A DNA stretch of 59,805 nt from Lysinibacillus sphaericus (GCF_006864135.1 NZ_SADV01000026.1:1-59805); one strand, 5' to 3'; positions 48,353-59,546 are shown, counted from the stretch's first letter. Translations and numbers: made by a program. The notes: generated by a model not told the origin, from the letters alone.

Positions 48353-49307
48353 TCGACGACCTTTATCCGCTGAAACACCCAACCAAACGCCCTTATTGCA
48401 ACGTCGTCTGAAGACAAAACCTGCATTAACAGTTATGGCAATCTTATTATTAGGAAATATTTTGTGGTTTATAACTTGGCTAATTCCTAATAAAGACCAG
48501 GAAATTGGTAGCGACGAGCAAGTCGCTGCCGTTGACGGGGATATTATTACACGTCAAAAGTGGATGGTTGCCATGGAAGAACGCTATGGTAAAGAGACGC
48601 TACAAAATTTAGTGAATGAATCAGTGATGGAAAAGGCAGCTGAAAAGTTTAAAATAAAAGTAACGGATAAGGAGATTGATTTAGAGTTAGCCTTAATGCG
48701 TTCTGCTCAAGATAAATTTGATACTGCAATGCAAAACCTTTCATCAGAGCAACTGCGACAAAAAATTCGCTCACAGCTTATATTGGATAAGGTACTGACA
48801 AAAGATGTGGTTATAAAAGAAGGTAGTATTGAAAAATATTATGAGGAAAATCAGGCACTGTACAATACGAAAACAAGTTATCGTACGAATTTTATAGAAG
48901 TGAATTCAAAAAAAGCCGCTGAGGAAGCATTAAGTGAAATAAAAAATCCCGCTGATTTTTCGGTGCTAGCACGTGAGGTTTCAGTAGACAGTGCTTCAGC
49001 TAGCTTAGGCGGAGATATTGGTTTCCTCACAGAAAAACAAGAAAATGTCGATCCTGCCATTTTAAAAGCAGCGAAGGCTTTAAAAGCGGATGAGGTTAGT
49101 AAAGCATTTAAGCTTGCTAACGGTCATTACGGAATTGTACAAGTTCAAGAGATAACAGAAGGACAATCCTTTACATATGACGATGTGAAAGAACATATTG
49201 AACGTGAGCTTGCGTTAGAACAATTGCCACAACATGTTACACCGGAATCATTCTGGTCTGAATTCAATGCGACTTGGTATTACGGAGAAGCGAAAAAAGG
49301 TAAATAA
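48336..49307 (+). CDS. PrsA-like peptidyl-prolyl cis-trans isomerase (YacD)
   Basis: A 323-residue membrane-anchored foldase. A polar N-terminus with RRR patches leads to one membrane helix (about residues 32-50), a SurA/trigger-like region ([20 protein letters not shown]) and a parvulin domain at about 175-265 ([30 protein letters not shown]). There is no lipobox cysteine, unlike PrsA, so it should stay anchored by the helix. It overlaps hslO. Corresponds by position to B. subtilis yacD; clients unknown. Confidence 0.88.
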   Translation: MSSTRNRRPLSAETPNQTPLLQRRLKTKPALTVMAILLLGNILWFITWLIPNKDQEIGSDEQVAAVDGDIITRQKWMVAMEERYGKETLQNLVNESVMEKAAEKFKIKVTDKEIDLELALMRSAQDKFDTAMQNLSSEQLRQKIRSQLILDKVLTKDVVIKEGSIEKYYEENQALYNTKTSYRTNFIEVNSKKAAEEALSEIKNPADFSVLAREVSVDSASASLGGDIGFLTEKQENVDPAILKAAKALKADEVSKAFKLANGHYGIVQVQEITEGQSFTYDDVKEHIERELALEQLPQHVTPESFWSEFNATWYYGEAKKGK

Positions 49308-49324
49308 CAGATTGCTCTGAAATG

Positions 49325-49507
49325 AGTATCGATTATGCCTCGGCATAATTGCGTCCGGAATCGGCTTTGAGTTTGCACAAAGAACTCCTTTCCGATTCTG
49401 TGACATCCGTCGGAGCTTTGACTTCTTTCAGCTCACCATCTATAGAGGTGGGAGACTTCTATCGCTTCGCTTTCGCTACATAAAATATGTGCTGAAAGAA
49501 GTTAAAG
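49325..49507 (-). repeat. B-C-D palindromic repeat, minus orientation
   Basis: Read on the minus strand: TATGTAGCGAAAGCGAAGCG (B), AGAAGTCTCCCACCTC with GATGGTGAGCTGAAAGAAGT (C), then GAATCGGAAAGGAG pairing with GCCGATTCC and AATTATGCC-GA-GGCATAAT (D, about 49332-49350). It follows the yacD stop by 18 bases, and the D palindrome may act as its terminator. Confidence 0.8.
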
Positions 49508-49605
49508 AATCTGCAAGATATCTGCGGGAAAAGTGAGCCAGGGAAACCCTGCAGACGTTAGCGTCAACAGAGTAATGGCCACTCCGGGATATTGAGCAGA
49601 TTTTT
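49508..49605. repeat. Long hairpin next to the repeat
   Basis: AATCTGCAAGATATC pairs with GATATTGAGCAGATT, enclosing AGTGAGCC / GGCCACT, CAGGGAAACCCTG and ACGTTAGCGT stems; TTTTTG follows. The A-type style (short arms, GGGAAA, nested stems) suggests a related element. It lies upstream of the cysK promoter. Confidence 0.6.
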
Positions 49606-49688
49606 GTTTCCCTTCATTCGCCAATGTTGGCCAATAACCTTTGACGTAGGTGAAGCAATAAATATTCTGAAAATATAAGTTATATTTA

Positions 49689-49750
49689 TTGACAATCGAA
49701 TGGAAAAATTGATAAAATCAAAAATAAGTAAAACCTATAAAATTAGTAGG
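49689..49750 (+). promoter_or_regulatory. cysK promoter and possible CymR site
   Basis: TTGACA (49689-49694) and TAAAAT (49713-49718) with an 18-base spacer. Downstream, CCTA (49734) and TAGG (49747) form an inverted repeat over AT-rich DNA. cysK is CymR-controlled in B. subtilis; calling this inverted repeat the CymR site is a guess. Confidence 0.6.
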
Positions 49751-49770
49751 GATTAGGAGTGGATTGATAA

Positions 49771-50700
49771 ATGAGTAGATTAGCAAACTCGGTAGCTGAA
49801 TTAGTAGGTAAAACGCCAATTGTTAAATTAAATCATGCAACAGGTGAAAACGAAGGTACTGTTTATGTGAAATTAGAATATTTTAACCCAGGTAGCTCAG
49901 TGAAAGACCGTTTAGCTTTAGCGATGATTGAAGCGGCAGAAAAAGACGGTACATTAAAGCCTGGTGGTACAATTATTGAACCTACTTCTGGTAACACGGG
50001 TATTGGTCTAGCGATGATTGCTGCGGCTAAGGGCTATAAAGCGATTTTAGTAATGCCGGAAACAATGAGCTTAGAGCGTCGTAACTTATTACGTGCATAT
50101 GGTGCAGAGCTTGTATTAACACCTGGGCCAGCAGGTATGAAAGGTGCGATTTCTAAGGCGGAGGAATTAGCTGCTGAGCATGGCTACTTCTTACCACAAC
50201 AATTCACGAACCCAGCTAATGCAGTTGTTCACCGTTTAACAACAGGTCCTGAAATTGTAGAAGCATTTGAAGGTTTAAAATTAGATGCATTTGTTGCTGG
50301 TGTTGGTACAGGTGGTACAATTACGGGTGCGGGTGCTGTGCTAAAAGAGAAGTATCCAGAGATTGAAATTATTGCTGTTGAACCAAAAGATTCACCAGTA
50401 CTTTCTGGCGGTCAACCAGGGCCTCATAAAATTCAAGGTATCGGAGCTGGCTTCGTACCTGAAGTGTTAGATACAGATGTGTATTCTTCTGTATTCCCAG
50501 TTGAAAATGAAATTGCTTTCGAGGTAGCTCGTAAAGTAGCGCGTGAAGAAGGTATCTTATGCGGTATTTCATCAGGTGCAGCTATTCATGTTGCGATTGA
50601 AGCAGCAAAACGTTTAGGTAAGGGCTCAAATGTTCTTGCGATCGTACCTTCTAATGGGGAACGTTATTTATCAACACCTTTATATCAATTTGAAGACTAA
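49771..50700 (+). CDS. cysK: Cysteine synthase A
   Basis: A 309-residue PLP enzyme that makes cysteine from O-acetylserine and sulfide. The PLP lysine is K45 in [12 protein letters not shown], and [15 protein letters not shown] is the substrate loop. GGTGGTITG binds the PLP phosphate. The C-terminal ISSGAA motif is normal. TTAGGAGTGG precedes the ATG. In B. subtilis CysK bound to CymR senses O-acetylserine and represses the cysteine regulon, so it may control its own gene. Confidence 0.96.
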   Translation: MSRLANSVAELVGKTPIVKLNHATGENEGTVYVKLEYFNPGSSVKDRLALAMIEAAEKDGTLKPGGTIIEPTSGNTGIGLAMIAAAKGYKAILVMPETMSLERRNLLRAYGAELVLTPGPAGMKGAISKAEELAAEHGYFLPQQFTNPANAVVHRLTTGPEIVEAFEGLKLDAFVAGVGTGGTITGAGAVLKEKYPEIEIIAVEPKDSPVLSGGQPGPHKIQGIGAGFVPEVLDTDVYSSVFPVENEIAFEVARKVAREEGILCGISSGAAIHVAIEAAKRLGKGSNVLAIVPSNGERYLSTPLYQFED

Positions 50701-50717
50701 TCCAATTATTTGAACGT

Positions 50718-50747
50718 AAAGGCTCCTTAAACGAGGAGTCTTTTTTA
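50718..50747 (+). terminator. Terminator after cysK
   Basis: GGCTCCT pairs with AGGAGTC around TAAACG, then six T. Confidence 0.9.
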
Positions 50748-50789
50748 TTTGTTAAAGAATCTAATTCTATTTTCAAATTATGGATTAGG

Positions 50790-50851
50790 AGGTGTTTCGT
50801 TCGCAAAAGAGGTGGAACGCGTATTGTTCCTTCGGTTCTCCAACTTTTTTT
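50790..50851 (+). promoter_or_regulatory. Truncated T-box-like leader element
   Basis: AGAGGTGGAACGCG (50808-50821) equals the T-box antiterminator consensus GGTGGNACCGCG with one C missing. GGTTCTCCAAC and seven T follow, as in a terminator. Only about 60 bases separate it from the cysK terminator, too few for the T-box specifier stem, so it is a remnant or a chance match. The 150 bases before pabB show nothing else. Confidence 0.35.
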
Positions 50852-51007
50852 GATGTAAATATGCGCTTTAGCATATTTGTTCATCACCAATCGGATGTAG
50901 AAACATTCGGTAATTAAATTTTAAGTGGCTACCTGAAAATATTCGCTTCCAAGCAATATTCAAGTTAAGATGGAATCACATCATATGACTTAAAGGGGAA
51001 TAGCGAC

Positions 51008-52417
51008 TTGAAGACAATACTGACGAAAACAATATCGATGGATGCAGACTCGTTTTTTTATAGTTATAAGAAGCAAACAGAAGCAGAACAAGCACATGTA
51101 TTTTTAGAAAGTGGACGTGGAGGAAATTTTACAATAGCTGCTTGGAATCCACTAGCTACAGCACAATCGATCGAGAATGGTTTACTTGTAAATTGGAGAA
51201 ATGGTGAGACTGAAAATTTAAACGGTGAACCTCTTGCTTTGTTAGAGAAATTAGTAGAGAACTATCACATTGCATATAATTCTGAGCTTCCTGTTTTTCA
51301 AGGTGGGGCTATTGGGTTTGTAGCATACGATTACGCTCGTAAAATTGAAGTGTTACCTAATACTGCTGTGGATGATTTACATATACCAGATATTTATTTT
51401 TATATTTTTGATTGCTGGGCAGTACACGATGTGAAAACAAATAAAGTAACGCTTATGAAGCTAGCTGATTGTCATGTAGATTTGGAAGAATGGGCTAATA
51501 TGTGGCAAGGGGCAGCGCAAGAAGGATTGCTTACACGAAAATTTGAAAAAACAAGCGCTGTCGAAATAGTAAATGACGAAAGTGAATTGTTAGTATCATT
51601 TGCTGGGACTGCCTTTGAGGAAGCAGTAAGTAAAATTCAAACATACATAGCGCAAGGTGATGTATTTCAAGTGAATTTGTCGGTACGTCAATCCAAAAAA
51701 TTAAACGCAACTTCAATGGATGTATATGAAGCATTACGTGCATTTAATCCTTCACCTTACATGGCTTATATAGAAGCGCCAGATTTTGCAGTTGTTTCGG
51801 GTTCACCTGAGCTTTTGGTGAAGCGTCACGGGAATGAGTTGTCTACTCGACCAATCGCTGGTACACGACCAAGAGGAAAATCGGAGGCTGAGGATTTAGC
51901 GTTAGCGCAGGAATTGATTGATAACGATAAGGAACGTGCTGAACATGTAATGCTTGTTGATTTAGAGCGCAATGATTTAGGGAGAGTATCTACATATGGG
52001 ACTGTTGAAGTAGATGAGTTCATGGTGATTGAACGCTATTCACACGTGATGCATATTGTTTCCAATGTACGAGGAGAAATAGCTGAGGAGAAAACCAATG
52101 CAGACGTTATCCGTGCCATGTTCCCAGGAGGCACAATAACAGGTGCACCTAAAATTCGTACGATGGAGATTATTGAAGAATTAGAACCTGTAAGACGAGG
52201 GTTATATACGGGTTCAATTGGCTGGCTAGGTTTTACGGGTGATATGGAATTTAATATTGTTATTCGTACAGCATTTATTAAAGATGGAGTAGCACATATT
52301 CAGGCAGGAGCAGGCATTGTTATTGATTCTGTTCCGGAAAGAGAATACCAAGAATCCTTAAATAAAGCGAAGGCGATGTGGCAGGCAAAGGCAATGGCAG
52401 AGGAGCGAGCAAAATGA
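51008..52417 (+). CDS. pabB: Aminodeoxychorismate synthase, component I
   Basis: A 469-residue chorismate-using enzyme. With PabA it adds ammonia to chorismate to form 4-amino-4-deoxychorismate for folate. The chorismate-binding domain shows [44 protein letters not shown] and [13 protein letters not shown] in family order. The N-terminus has no tryptophan-sensing LLES motif of TrpE, and the fol genes downstream support PabB. TTG start after AAAGGGG. Overlaps pabA by four bases. Confidence 0.93.
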   Translation: MKTILTKTISMDADSFFYSYKKQTEAEQAHVFLESGRGGNFTIAAWNPLATAQSIENGLLVNWRNGETENLNGEPLALLEKLVENYHIAYNSELPVFQGGAIGFVAYDYARKIEVLPNTAVDDLHIPDIYFYIFDCWAVHDVKTNKVTLMKLADCHVDLEEWANMWQGAAQEGLLTRKFEKTSAVEIVNDESELLVSFAGTAFEEAVSKIQTYIAQGDVFQVNLSVRQSKKLNATSMDVYEALRAFNPSPYMAYIEAPDFAVVSGSPELLVKRHGNELSTRPIAGTRPRGKSEAEDLALAQELIDNDKERAEHVMLVDLERNDLGRVSTYGTVEVDEFMVIERYSHVMHIVSNVRGEIAEEKTNADVIRAMFPGGTITGAPKIRTMEIIEELEPVRRGLYTGSIGWLGFTGDMEFNIVIRTAFIKDGVAHIQAGAGIVIDSVPEREYQESLNKAKAMWQAKAMAEERAK

Positions 52418-52995
52418 TTTTAATGATTGATAATTACGATTCTTTTACGTATAACCTTGTACAATATTTTGGGGAATTTGGACATGAATTAGTGGTCAAA
52501 AGAAACGATGTATTAACGGTGAAAGATATTGAGCAGCTTGCACCAGATATGATTGTCATTTCTCCGGGGCCATGTAGCCCGAATGAAGCGGGTGAAAGCC
52601 TGAACATTATTAAGTATTTCGCGGGAAATATTCCGATTTTAGGCGTTTGCCTTGGCCATCAAGCCATTGCTCAAGTATTCGGAGGGAATGTTATACGAGC
52701 TGAACGTTTGATGCATGGTAAAACATCACCTGTGCTACATGCTGAAATAGGTTTGCATAAGGGGATGCCAAATCCATTTGCAGCTACTCGTTACCACTCC
52801 TTAATTGTAGAAAAGGAAACGTTACCGGCATGTTTTGAAGTGACGGCATGGACAAAAGAAGGCGAAATTATGGGCATTCGTCATAAGGACTATCCAATTG
52901 AGGGAGTGCAATACCATCCTGAATCGATTATGACGGAGCGAGGTAAAGAGCTTCTACGCCAGTTTATAGATTTGTATGTTGAGGGAGCGAAGTAA
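52414..52995 (+). CDS. pabA: Glutamine amidotransferase PabA/TrpG
   Basis: A 193-residue class I glutamine amidotransferase that supplies ammonia to PabB. The catalytic cysteine is C79 in GVCLGHQAI; histidine and glutamate are in [28 protein letters not shown] is the typical start. In B. subtilis the same protein also serves anthranilate synthase, since the trp operon lacks its own trpG; whether that holds here cannot be judged. The ATG lies in ATGA with the pabB stop. Confidence 0.95.
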   Translation: MILMIDNYDSFTYNLVQYFGEFGHELVVKRNDVLTVKDIEQLAPDMIVISPGPCSPNEAGESLNIIKYFAGNIPILGVCLGHQAIAQVFGGNVIRAERLMHGKTSPVLHAEIGLHKGMPNPFAATRYHSLIVEKETLPACFEVTAWTKEGEIMGIRHKDYPIEGVQYHPESIMTERGKELLRQFIDLYVEGAK

Positions 52996-53835
52996 ATGCT
53001 GTGCTGGATGAATGGAGACTATATAGCGGCGCAGGATTTGCGTATTTCACCATTTGATCATGGATTTTTATACGGGTTAGGCTTTTTTGAAACGTTTCGA
53101 ACGTACAAGGGCAAAGTGTTTTACTGGGGAGCACATATGGAAAGGTTGCAAACCGCGCTTTCTCAATATCGTATTCATATGCCGTATACGGAAGAGGATT
53201 TACTAAAGGTTGTTCAGCAATTAAATGAACAGGCCAATGGACAAGATGGGTATTTCCGTATAAATGTCTCGGCTGGAGAACATAGTATCGGATTGCAGCC
53301 TACTGAATATAGACAACCAAATGTTATTGTTTTTCGCAAAGAATTACATGATACACCTCGAGGTATGGAAAAAAACGCACAGTGGCTTGTGACACCGCGT
53401 AATACTCCTGAAAAAGGGCTTCGAGTGAAATCGCACCATTATGGCAATAACGTTCTTGGACGTTTTGAGATGCCATCTTTGGCGCAACAAGAGGGCTTCT
53501 TTTTAACGGGAAATGGCTTTGTTGCTGAAGGTGTAACATCAAATATCTTTTGGGTGAAAGATGATATACTATATACGCCTTCTTTAGAGGCTGGTATTTT
53601 ACCTGGGATTATCCGAGCGTGGGTAATTGAGCGAGCACAATCTCTAGGGATTAAGGTAAAAGAAGGTTTCTTTACTAAAGAGGATGTAGAGCAAAGTTCA
53701 GAGTGCTTTATTACTAACTCTATACAAGAGCTTGTTCCAATTTTTAAATTAGAGAGCAAGCAGTTATTAGGCAATAAAGGGCCTGTTTATTCGCGTTTAC
53801 ATGAAGTATTTGTCAATGAAGTGGAACAAGAATAA
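52996..53835 (+). CDS. pabC: Aminodeoxychorismate lyase
   Basis: A 279-residue fold-type IV PLP enzyme that splits aminodeoxychorismate into 4-aminobenzoate and pyruvate. The PLP lysine is K145 in RVKSHHYGNNVLG; SPFDHGFLYGLGFFET near the N-terminus and ECFITNSIQELVP near the C-terminus are family blocks. It starts directly after the pabA stop, with GAGGGAGCG as ribosome binding site. The end overlaps nothing; folP starts 14 bases on. Confidence 0.94.
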   Translation: MLCWMNGDYIAAQDLRISPFDHGFLYGLGFFETFRTYKGKVFYWGAHMERLQTALSQYRIHMPYTEEDLLKVVQQLNEQANGQDGYFRINVSAGEHSIGLQPTEYRQPNVIVFRKELHDTPRGMEKNAQWLVTPRNTPEKGLRVKSHHYGNNVLGRFEMPSLAQQEGFFLTGNGFVAEGVTSNIFWVKDDILYTPSLEAGILPGIIRAWVIERAQSLGIKVKEGFFTKEDVEQSSECFITNSIQELVPIFKLESKQLLGNKGPVYSRLHEVFVNEVEQE

Positions 53836-53848
53836 AAGGAGAGTTAAC

Positions 53849-54703
53849 ATGCTTGAAAAATATACAACACCATTAACTATTAATGGGATCACGTTAGACT
53901 ATACAGCAGAAACTTTTGTGATGGGTATTTTAAATGTCACACCGGATTCATTTTCAGATGGAGGAAAGTACAATAACGTTGAAGCTGCTGTTGCTCAAGC
54001 AAAAAAAATGGTAGCTGATGGCGCTAAAATTATTGATGTTGGCGGAGAATCAACACGCCCGGGTTATGAACGTATTTCCGATGAAGATGAAATTGCACGA
54101 ATTGTACCAGTTATTCAAGCTTTAGTAGCTGAAGTACCAGCGGTTATATCGGTTGATACGTATAAAGCGAACGTAGCTCGTGCAGCTATTGAAGCGGGTG
54201 CCCATATTATTAATGATATTTGGGGAGCGCAAGCTGAACCCGAGATCGCACAGGTTGCTGCACATTTAAATGTACCGATTATTTTAATGCATAATCGAGA
54301 CAACACTAATTATGGTACTGATTTCTGGATGACGGCAAAGGCTGACTTAGAGAAGAGTATTGCTGTTGCTCGGAATGCAGGTATACCAGATAATCATATT
54401 ATTTTAGATCCAGGCATAGGCTTTGCGAAAACTACTGCTCAAAATATCGAAATGATGCAGCATTTAGAGGATTTAGTAGCAATGGGTTATCCTGTTTTGC
54501 TAGCGACTTCACGTAAGTCAATGATTGGTAATGTCTTAAAGCTGCCTGTTGAGGAACGTATAGAAGGTACAGGAGCAACAGTTGTTTACGGTATTGAAAA
54601 AGGCTGCCATATGATTCGTGTGCATGATGTAAAGGAAATGGCACGATCTACACATATGGCTGATATTTTAGTAGGTAAGCGTATTTATAAGGAGGAAGCA
54701 TGA
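53849..54703 (+). CDS. folP: Dihydropteroate synthase
   Basis: A 284-residue TIM-barrel enzyme that condenses 4-aminobenzoate with dihydropterin pyrophosphate; it is the target of sulfonamides. The pterin-site blocks are GILNVTPDSFSDGGKY, DVGGESTRPGYERI and LDPGIGFAKT, with LATSRKSMIGNV and IRVHDV at the end. No atypical insertion near the 4-aminobenzoate loop is seen. The ATG at 53849 follows AAAGGAGAG; the frame runs upstream inside pabC. Confidence 0.96.
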   Translation: MLEKYTTPLTINGITLDYTAETFVMGILNVTPDSFSDGGKYNNVEAAVAQAKKMVADGAKIIDVGGESTRPGYERISDEDEIARIVPVIQALVAEVPAVISVDTYKANVARAAIEAGAHIINDIWGAQAEPEIAQVAAHLNVPIILMHNRDNTNYGTDFWMTAKADLEKSIAVARNAGIPDNHIILDPGIGFAKTTAQNIEMMQHLEDLVAMGYPVLLATSRKSMIGNVLKLPVEERIEGTGATVVYGIEKGCHMIRVHDVKEMARSTHMADILVGKRIYKEEA

Positions 54704-55068
54704 TGGACTATATTCATTTAAAGGATATGCAGTTTTACGGCTATCATGGCGTTTTAGCGGCGGAAACAACACTTGGCCAACGCTTCCGTGCCAATGTTTC
54801 ACTTGCTGTTGATATGACAAAGGCTGGAGAGACAGATGACTTAAATCATACGGTGAACTATGCAGAGGTTTATGCGTTATGCCGTGATATTGTAGAAGGA
54901 GAGCCGTTCAAGCTTATTGAAGCGCTTGTCTCTAAAATAGCAAACAGTATTTTAGAGACATACTCAGAAAAGGTTAAGGGGGTTCGCGTGGAGCTTATTA
55001 AACCAGACCCACCAATCCATGGCTATTATAAAGAAGTATCGGTAGAAATAACACGAGGTGATTACTAA
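54703..55068 (+). CDS. folB: Dihydroneopterin aldolase
   Basis: A 121-residue enzyme that cleaves dihydroneopterin to hydroxymethyl-dihydropterin and glycolaldehyde. MQFYGYHGVLAAETTLGQRF, LNHTVNYAEVYALC and KPDPPIHGYYKEVSVEI are diagnostic, including the substrate glutamate and lysine. Two adjacent ATGs are possible; the second (54703) is seven bases from AAGGAGG and matches the usual MD- start. It overlaps folP and folK by one base each. Confidence 0.95.
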   Translation: MDYIHLKDMQFYGYHGVLAAETTLGQRFRANVSLAVDMTKAGETDDLNHTVNYAEVYALCRDIVEGEPFKLIEALVSKIANSILETYSEKVKGVRVELIKPDPPIHGYYKEVSVEITRGDY

Positions 55069-55589
55069 TGAATGATGTGTATTTATCGATCGGTACAAAT
55101 ATGGGAGATCGATTTGAAAACTTACAACATGCTGTTACCTTTTTAAAGGGCAAAGAGGAAATTGAAGTTGTACACATTTCTTCTGTTTATGAAACAGCTG
55201 CTGTAGGCTACACGGATCAGGCACATTTTTTAAATATTGCTGTTCATATTAAAACGAGTTACTCATCTTCCGAAATGCTGAAAATTTGCCAATGGGTTGA
55301 AAGCGAACTTGGACGTGTTCGTGAATTTCGATGGGGCCCTCGCATTATAGACCTTGACATTCTACTCTACAATCACGAAAATGTTGAAACAGAGAGCTTA
55401 ATTGTTCCGCATCCAAGAATGTATGAGCGAGCTTTCGTATTAGTACCACTAATAGAAATTACGCCTGCACCAGTTGGCCAACAACTGCAAAGGGCACATG
55501 ATATAATGCAACGGATGAATTGTGAAGAGGAAGGCGTAACTTTATGGCGAGCATCAGCAGAGCCGAAAATTATGCAGTCCGTTAATTAA
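55068..55589 (+). CDS. folK: Hydroxymethyl-dihydropterin pyrophosphokinase
   Basis: A 173-residue enzyme that activates hydroxymethyl-dihydropterin with ATP just before FolP acts. Signature stretches are YLSIGTNMGDRFENL, SSVYETAAVGYTDQ and RWGPRIIDLDILLYN, where the two aspartates hold magnesium. Coupled to folB by TAATG. In B. subtilis yazB follows; here a repeat follows instead. Confidence 0.96.
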   Translation: MNDVYLSIGTNMGDRFENLQHAVTFLKGKEEIEVVHISSVYETAAVGYTDQAHFLNIAVHIKTSYSSSEMLKICQWVESELGRVREFRWGPRIIDLDILLYNHENVETESLIVPHPRMYERAFVLVPLIEITPAPVGQQLQRAHDIMQRMNCEEEGVTLWRASAEPKIMQSVN

Positions 55590-55619
55590 GTCTCTAATCC
55601 AGTGGTCAAAGATAAAGGG

Positions 55620-55695
55620 TGTATCGGCTGCCTATAACATCTGCGGCAAAAGCCAAATTCGGATACCATCATGCTGAGGCATAATTGATTTGAGT
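55620..55695 (+). repeat. D-type repeat remnant
   Basis: GGCAAAAGCCAAATTCGGAT and CATCATGCTGAGGCATAATTG (in part: ATGCTGAGGCATAATTG) are the right half of a D module; GGCTGCCTATAACATC precedes. It separates folK from dusB. Confidence 0.6.
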
Positions 55696-55754
55696 AGCAT
55701 TAACAATTGATATATATGGAATAGGTGAAAACCTATAGAAGGAGGAAAACAGCG

Positions 55755-56795
55755 TTGAGTCAGACAACTGAGAAACCGTTTCAAATTGGCGATATAGTCA
55801 TGGACAACCGTGTTGTATTAGCACCAATGGCAGGAATCTGTAACTCTGCTTTCCGTTTAACGGTTAAGGAGTTCGGAGCAGGGCTAGTATATGCAGAAAT
55901 GATTAGTGATAAAGGGATTGTCCAGAAGAACGAAAAAACACTAGGCATGCTTTATATCGATGAGCGTGAAAATCCACTTTCATTGCAAATTTTTGGTGGT
56001 GATAAAGCAACGCTAGTGGAAGCGGCTAAGTATGTAGATGAAAACACAACTGCCGATATTATCGATATTAATATGGGTTGCCCAGTTAATAAAATTATTA
56101 AATGTGAAGCGGGCGCCCGTTTACTTTTAGATTCGAATAAATTATATGAAATGGTAGCGGCTGTTGTAGATGCAGTAAAAAAACCTGTCAGCGTGAAAAT
56201 GCGTATTGGTTGGGATGACGAGCATATCTTTGCTGTAGAGAACGCACAAGCTGCTGAACGTGCCGGTGCTGCAGCGGTAGCTGTTCATGGACGTACACGT
56301 GTACAAATGTACGAAGGAAAAGCAAATTGGGATTTCATTCGTCAAGTGAAGGAAAATGTAAAAATCCCTGTGCTTGGTAATGGCGATGTAGAAACTCCTC
56401 AAGATGCGAAACGTATGCTTGATACTACTGGGGTGGATGCAGTAATGATTGGACGCGCTGCGTTAGGCAATCCATGGATGATTTATCGTACAGTTCAATA
56501 CCTTGAAACTGGCGAGTTAAAAGAAGAGCCGAGTGTACGCGAAAAAATTGATGTGTGTTTGCTACACTTTGAACGCCTTATGCAATTAAAAGGAGAAGGT
56601 GTGGCGGTACGTGAAATGCGTAAACATGCTTCATGGTATTTAAAAGGTATTCGTGGTAATGGTAAAGCGCGTAAAGCGATTAACCAAACAGAAACTGCGG
56701 TAGAGCTTCGTGCGCTATTAAATGGAATTGTACAAGACTATGAAGAGCTTGAATCTAATTTAATAGTACCAGAAGCAAAAGAATTAATTCTTTAA
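55755..56795 (+). CDS. dusB: tRNA-dihydrouridine synthase
   Basis: A 346-residue flavoprotein that reduces uridines in the tRNA D-loop with NADPH. N-terminal TIM barrel: VLAPMAGICNSAFRLTVKEF, NMGCPVNKIIKCEAGA with the catalytic cysteine, KMRIGWDDEH, and GNGDVETPQDAKRML for FMN binding; a helical RNA-binding domain follows. I start at the TTG at 55755, nine bases after AAGGAGG; the frame opens 10 codons earlier. Corresponds to B. subtilis yacF (dus1), again next to lysS. Confidence 0.94.
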   Translation: MSQTTEKPFQIGDIVMDNRVVLAPMAGICNSAFRLTVKEFGAGLVYAEMISDKGIVQKNEKTLGMLYIDERENPLSLQIFGGDKATLVEAAKYVDENTTADIIDINMGCPVNKIIKCEAGARLLLDSNKLYEMVAAVVDAVKKPVSVKMRIGWDDEHIFAVENAQAAERAGAAAVAVHGRTRVQMYEGKANWDFIRQVKENVKIPVLGNGDVETPQDAKRMLDTTGVDAVMIGRAALGNPWMIYRTVQYLETGELKEEPSVREKIDVCLLHFERLMQLKGEGVAVREMRKHASWYLKGIRGNGKARKAINQTETAVELRALLNGIVQDYEELESNLIVPEAKELIL

Positions 56796-56801
56796 TACAC
56801 T

Positions 56802-56842
56802 AAATAGACGTCTCTCCGTTCGTTTTGAGACGTCTATTTTTC
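56802..56842 (+). terminator. Terminator after dusB
   Basis: AAATAGACGTCTC pairs perfectly with GAGACGTCTATTT, then TTTC. It is symmetrical and could work in both directions. Confidence 0.92.
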
Positions 56843-56976
56843 TGCCAACATTAATTTTTAGAATTATTAATCATTTTTTCTCTTATGGAAATTAAAACGA
56901 AACAGATGATTACAACAATAAAATTGTGTACAATAGAAATATTATGGACGTAAACGCAACGCGGACAATTTAATAA

Positions 56977-58482
<1,506 letters not shown>

Positions 58483-58508
58483 TAGTTTTAAAAGGTTATC
58501 TTGAAAAA

Positions 58509-58550
58509 GCAGGAGTCGAGGTGCAGAAGAAGCACTAAGACTCCTGTTTT
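58509..58550 (+). terminator. Terminator after lysS
   Basis: GCAGGAGTC and GACTCCTGT pair, with an inner GTGC / GCAC stem, then TTTTGC. A related copy lies at 59110-59150. Confidence 0.85.
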
Positions 58551-58692
58551 GCATCTTCGGTGATGAAATAAATTAGAAAGAATTAAGTAGAGTATTTAAA
58601 TGATGAATGAATATAAGGTATACTTTTAGAGTTCTATAATTTGCGGATTAAATAGAAATAGACATTATCAAAAGTTTTATTGGAGGCTTATA

Positions 58693-58965
58693 ATGAATTA
58701 TAAAATCTTTAACAAACAAGTATTTGAACAGGCACAAGTACGATCAGTATCAGATGTCCTGTTAACTGAAGAAGAGCTTGAACATGGTATGAAATTAGCG
58801 GTTTCTAAGTCGGATCCAACTCTTACTTTATATTTAGTGGATGTAAACGGTCAGAAGAAATTCGATGTCCGTTGGGATGATTCCTCTGAAATTTTCACTG
58901 GCTGGTATTCGGCGTGGGATAATTTCACTTGGTGCCTAGATATAGTCGATGGACAAAATAATTAA
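58693..58965 (+). CDS. Hypothetical protein
   Basis: A 90-residue soluble, acidic protein that I do not recognise. The N-terminal half is polar and helical (DVLLTEEELEHGMKLAV); the C-terminal half is rich in aromatic residues (FTGWYSAWDNFTWCLDIVDG) and looks like beta strands. One cysteine, no signal peptide. ATTGGAGG lies nine bases before the ATG, which supports translation. It sits alone between lysS and the next rRNA operon, flanked by two related terminators. No function is proposed. Confidence 0.65.
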   Translation: MNYKIFNKQVFEQAQVRSVSDVLLTEEELEHGMKLAVSKSDPTLTLYLVDVNGQKKFDVRWDDSSEIFTGWYSAWDNFTWCLDIVDGQNN

Positions 58966-59109
58966 TTAACTTAGTAGATTTTCAGATTTAAGATTAAAAA
59001 ATAAACCGTGTTTGAAAAGAGAACATATAATTGTATCTTATTCGGATTTCTTTTCCTTGTTATTTTGTAGCAGAACAATAAAGGTAAAGAAGTAACAAAC
59101 GTGAATAAG

Positions 59110-59150
59110 TAGGAGTCGAGGTGCAGGAGAATCACTTTGGCTCCTTTTTT
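59110..59150 (+). terminator. Terminator after the small unknown gene
   Basis: AGGAGTC pairs with GGCTCCT and GTG with CAC inside; TTTTTT follows. It repeats the lysS terminator text AGGAGTCGAGGTGCAG almost exactly. The 275 bases after it are AT-rich with no gene seen. Confidence 0.82.
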
Positions 59151-59425
59151 CCGCGATTGAGTAATTTGTAAGGGCAATGACGCATTACAATGTGTGTGTG
59201 ATCGTTGATGCTTTTTCAAGGGAAGCTTGAGAAAGTGTTCTTTAAATAGGCTTTATTTTGATTTCTTCTTATTTAATTTGTTGAGATTTATGAAAAGGAG
59301 ATGTATAGTAAAACAAATAAAGTGATAGCTAGAAGATTATAAGAATTAATTAGTGCTCGAAAAAACGTAAAATAGCTTACTAATTCTATTTTTATAAAAA
59401 AAGATAATTTTATAGCGAAAAACAC

Positions 59426-59454
59426 TTGCGATTGTATTGGAATCATGATAAATT
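59426..59454 (+). promoter_or_regulatory. Possible first rRNA promoter
   Basis: TTGCGA (59426-59431) and TAAATT (59449-59454), 17 bases apart. Weaker than the two that follow. Confidence 0.45.
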
Positions 59455-59517
59455 ATTACTTGTCGTTAAGGCGACGTAAGAAATAAAACGGATTGAAAAA
59501 AACATCAAAAAAAGATG

Positions 59518-59546
59518 TTGACATTTAAATCCTAGATTGATAATAT
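59518..59546 (+). promoter_or_regulatory. rRNA operon promoter P1
   Basis: TTGACA (59518-59523) and TAATAT (59541-59546) with a 17-base spacer. Confidence 0.8.

Noticed and set aside
52395..52414. TRAP-binding site at the pabA ribosome binding site
   Set aside because: Only three GAG triplets occur before the ATG; a TRAP site needs about nine or more evenly spaced (G/U)AG triplets.
58971..59219. 82-codon minus-strand frame after the unknown gene
   Set aside because: It contains the terminator at 59110-59150 and AT-rich spacer; composition looks non-coding.
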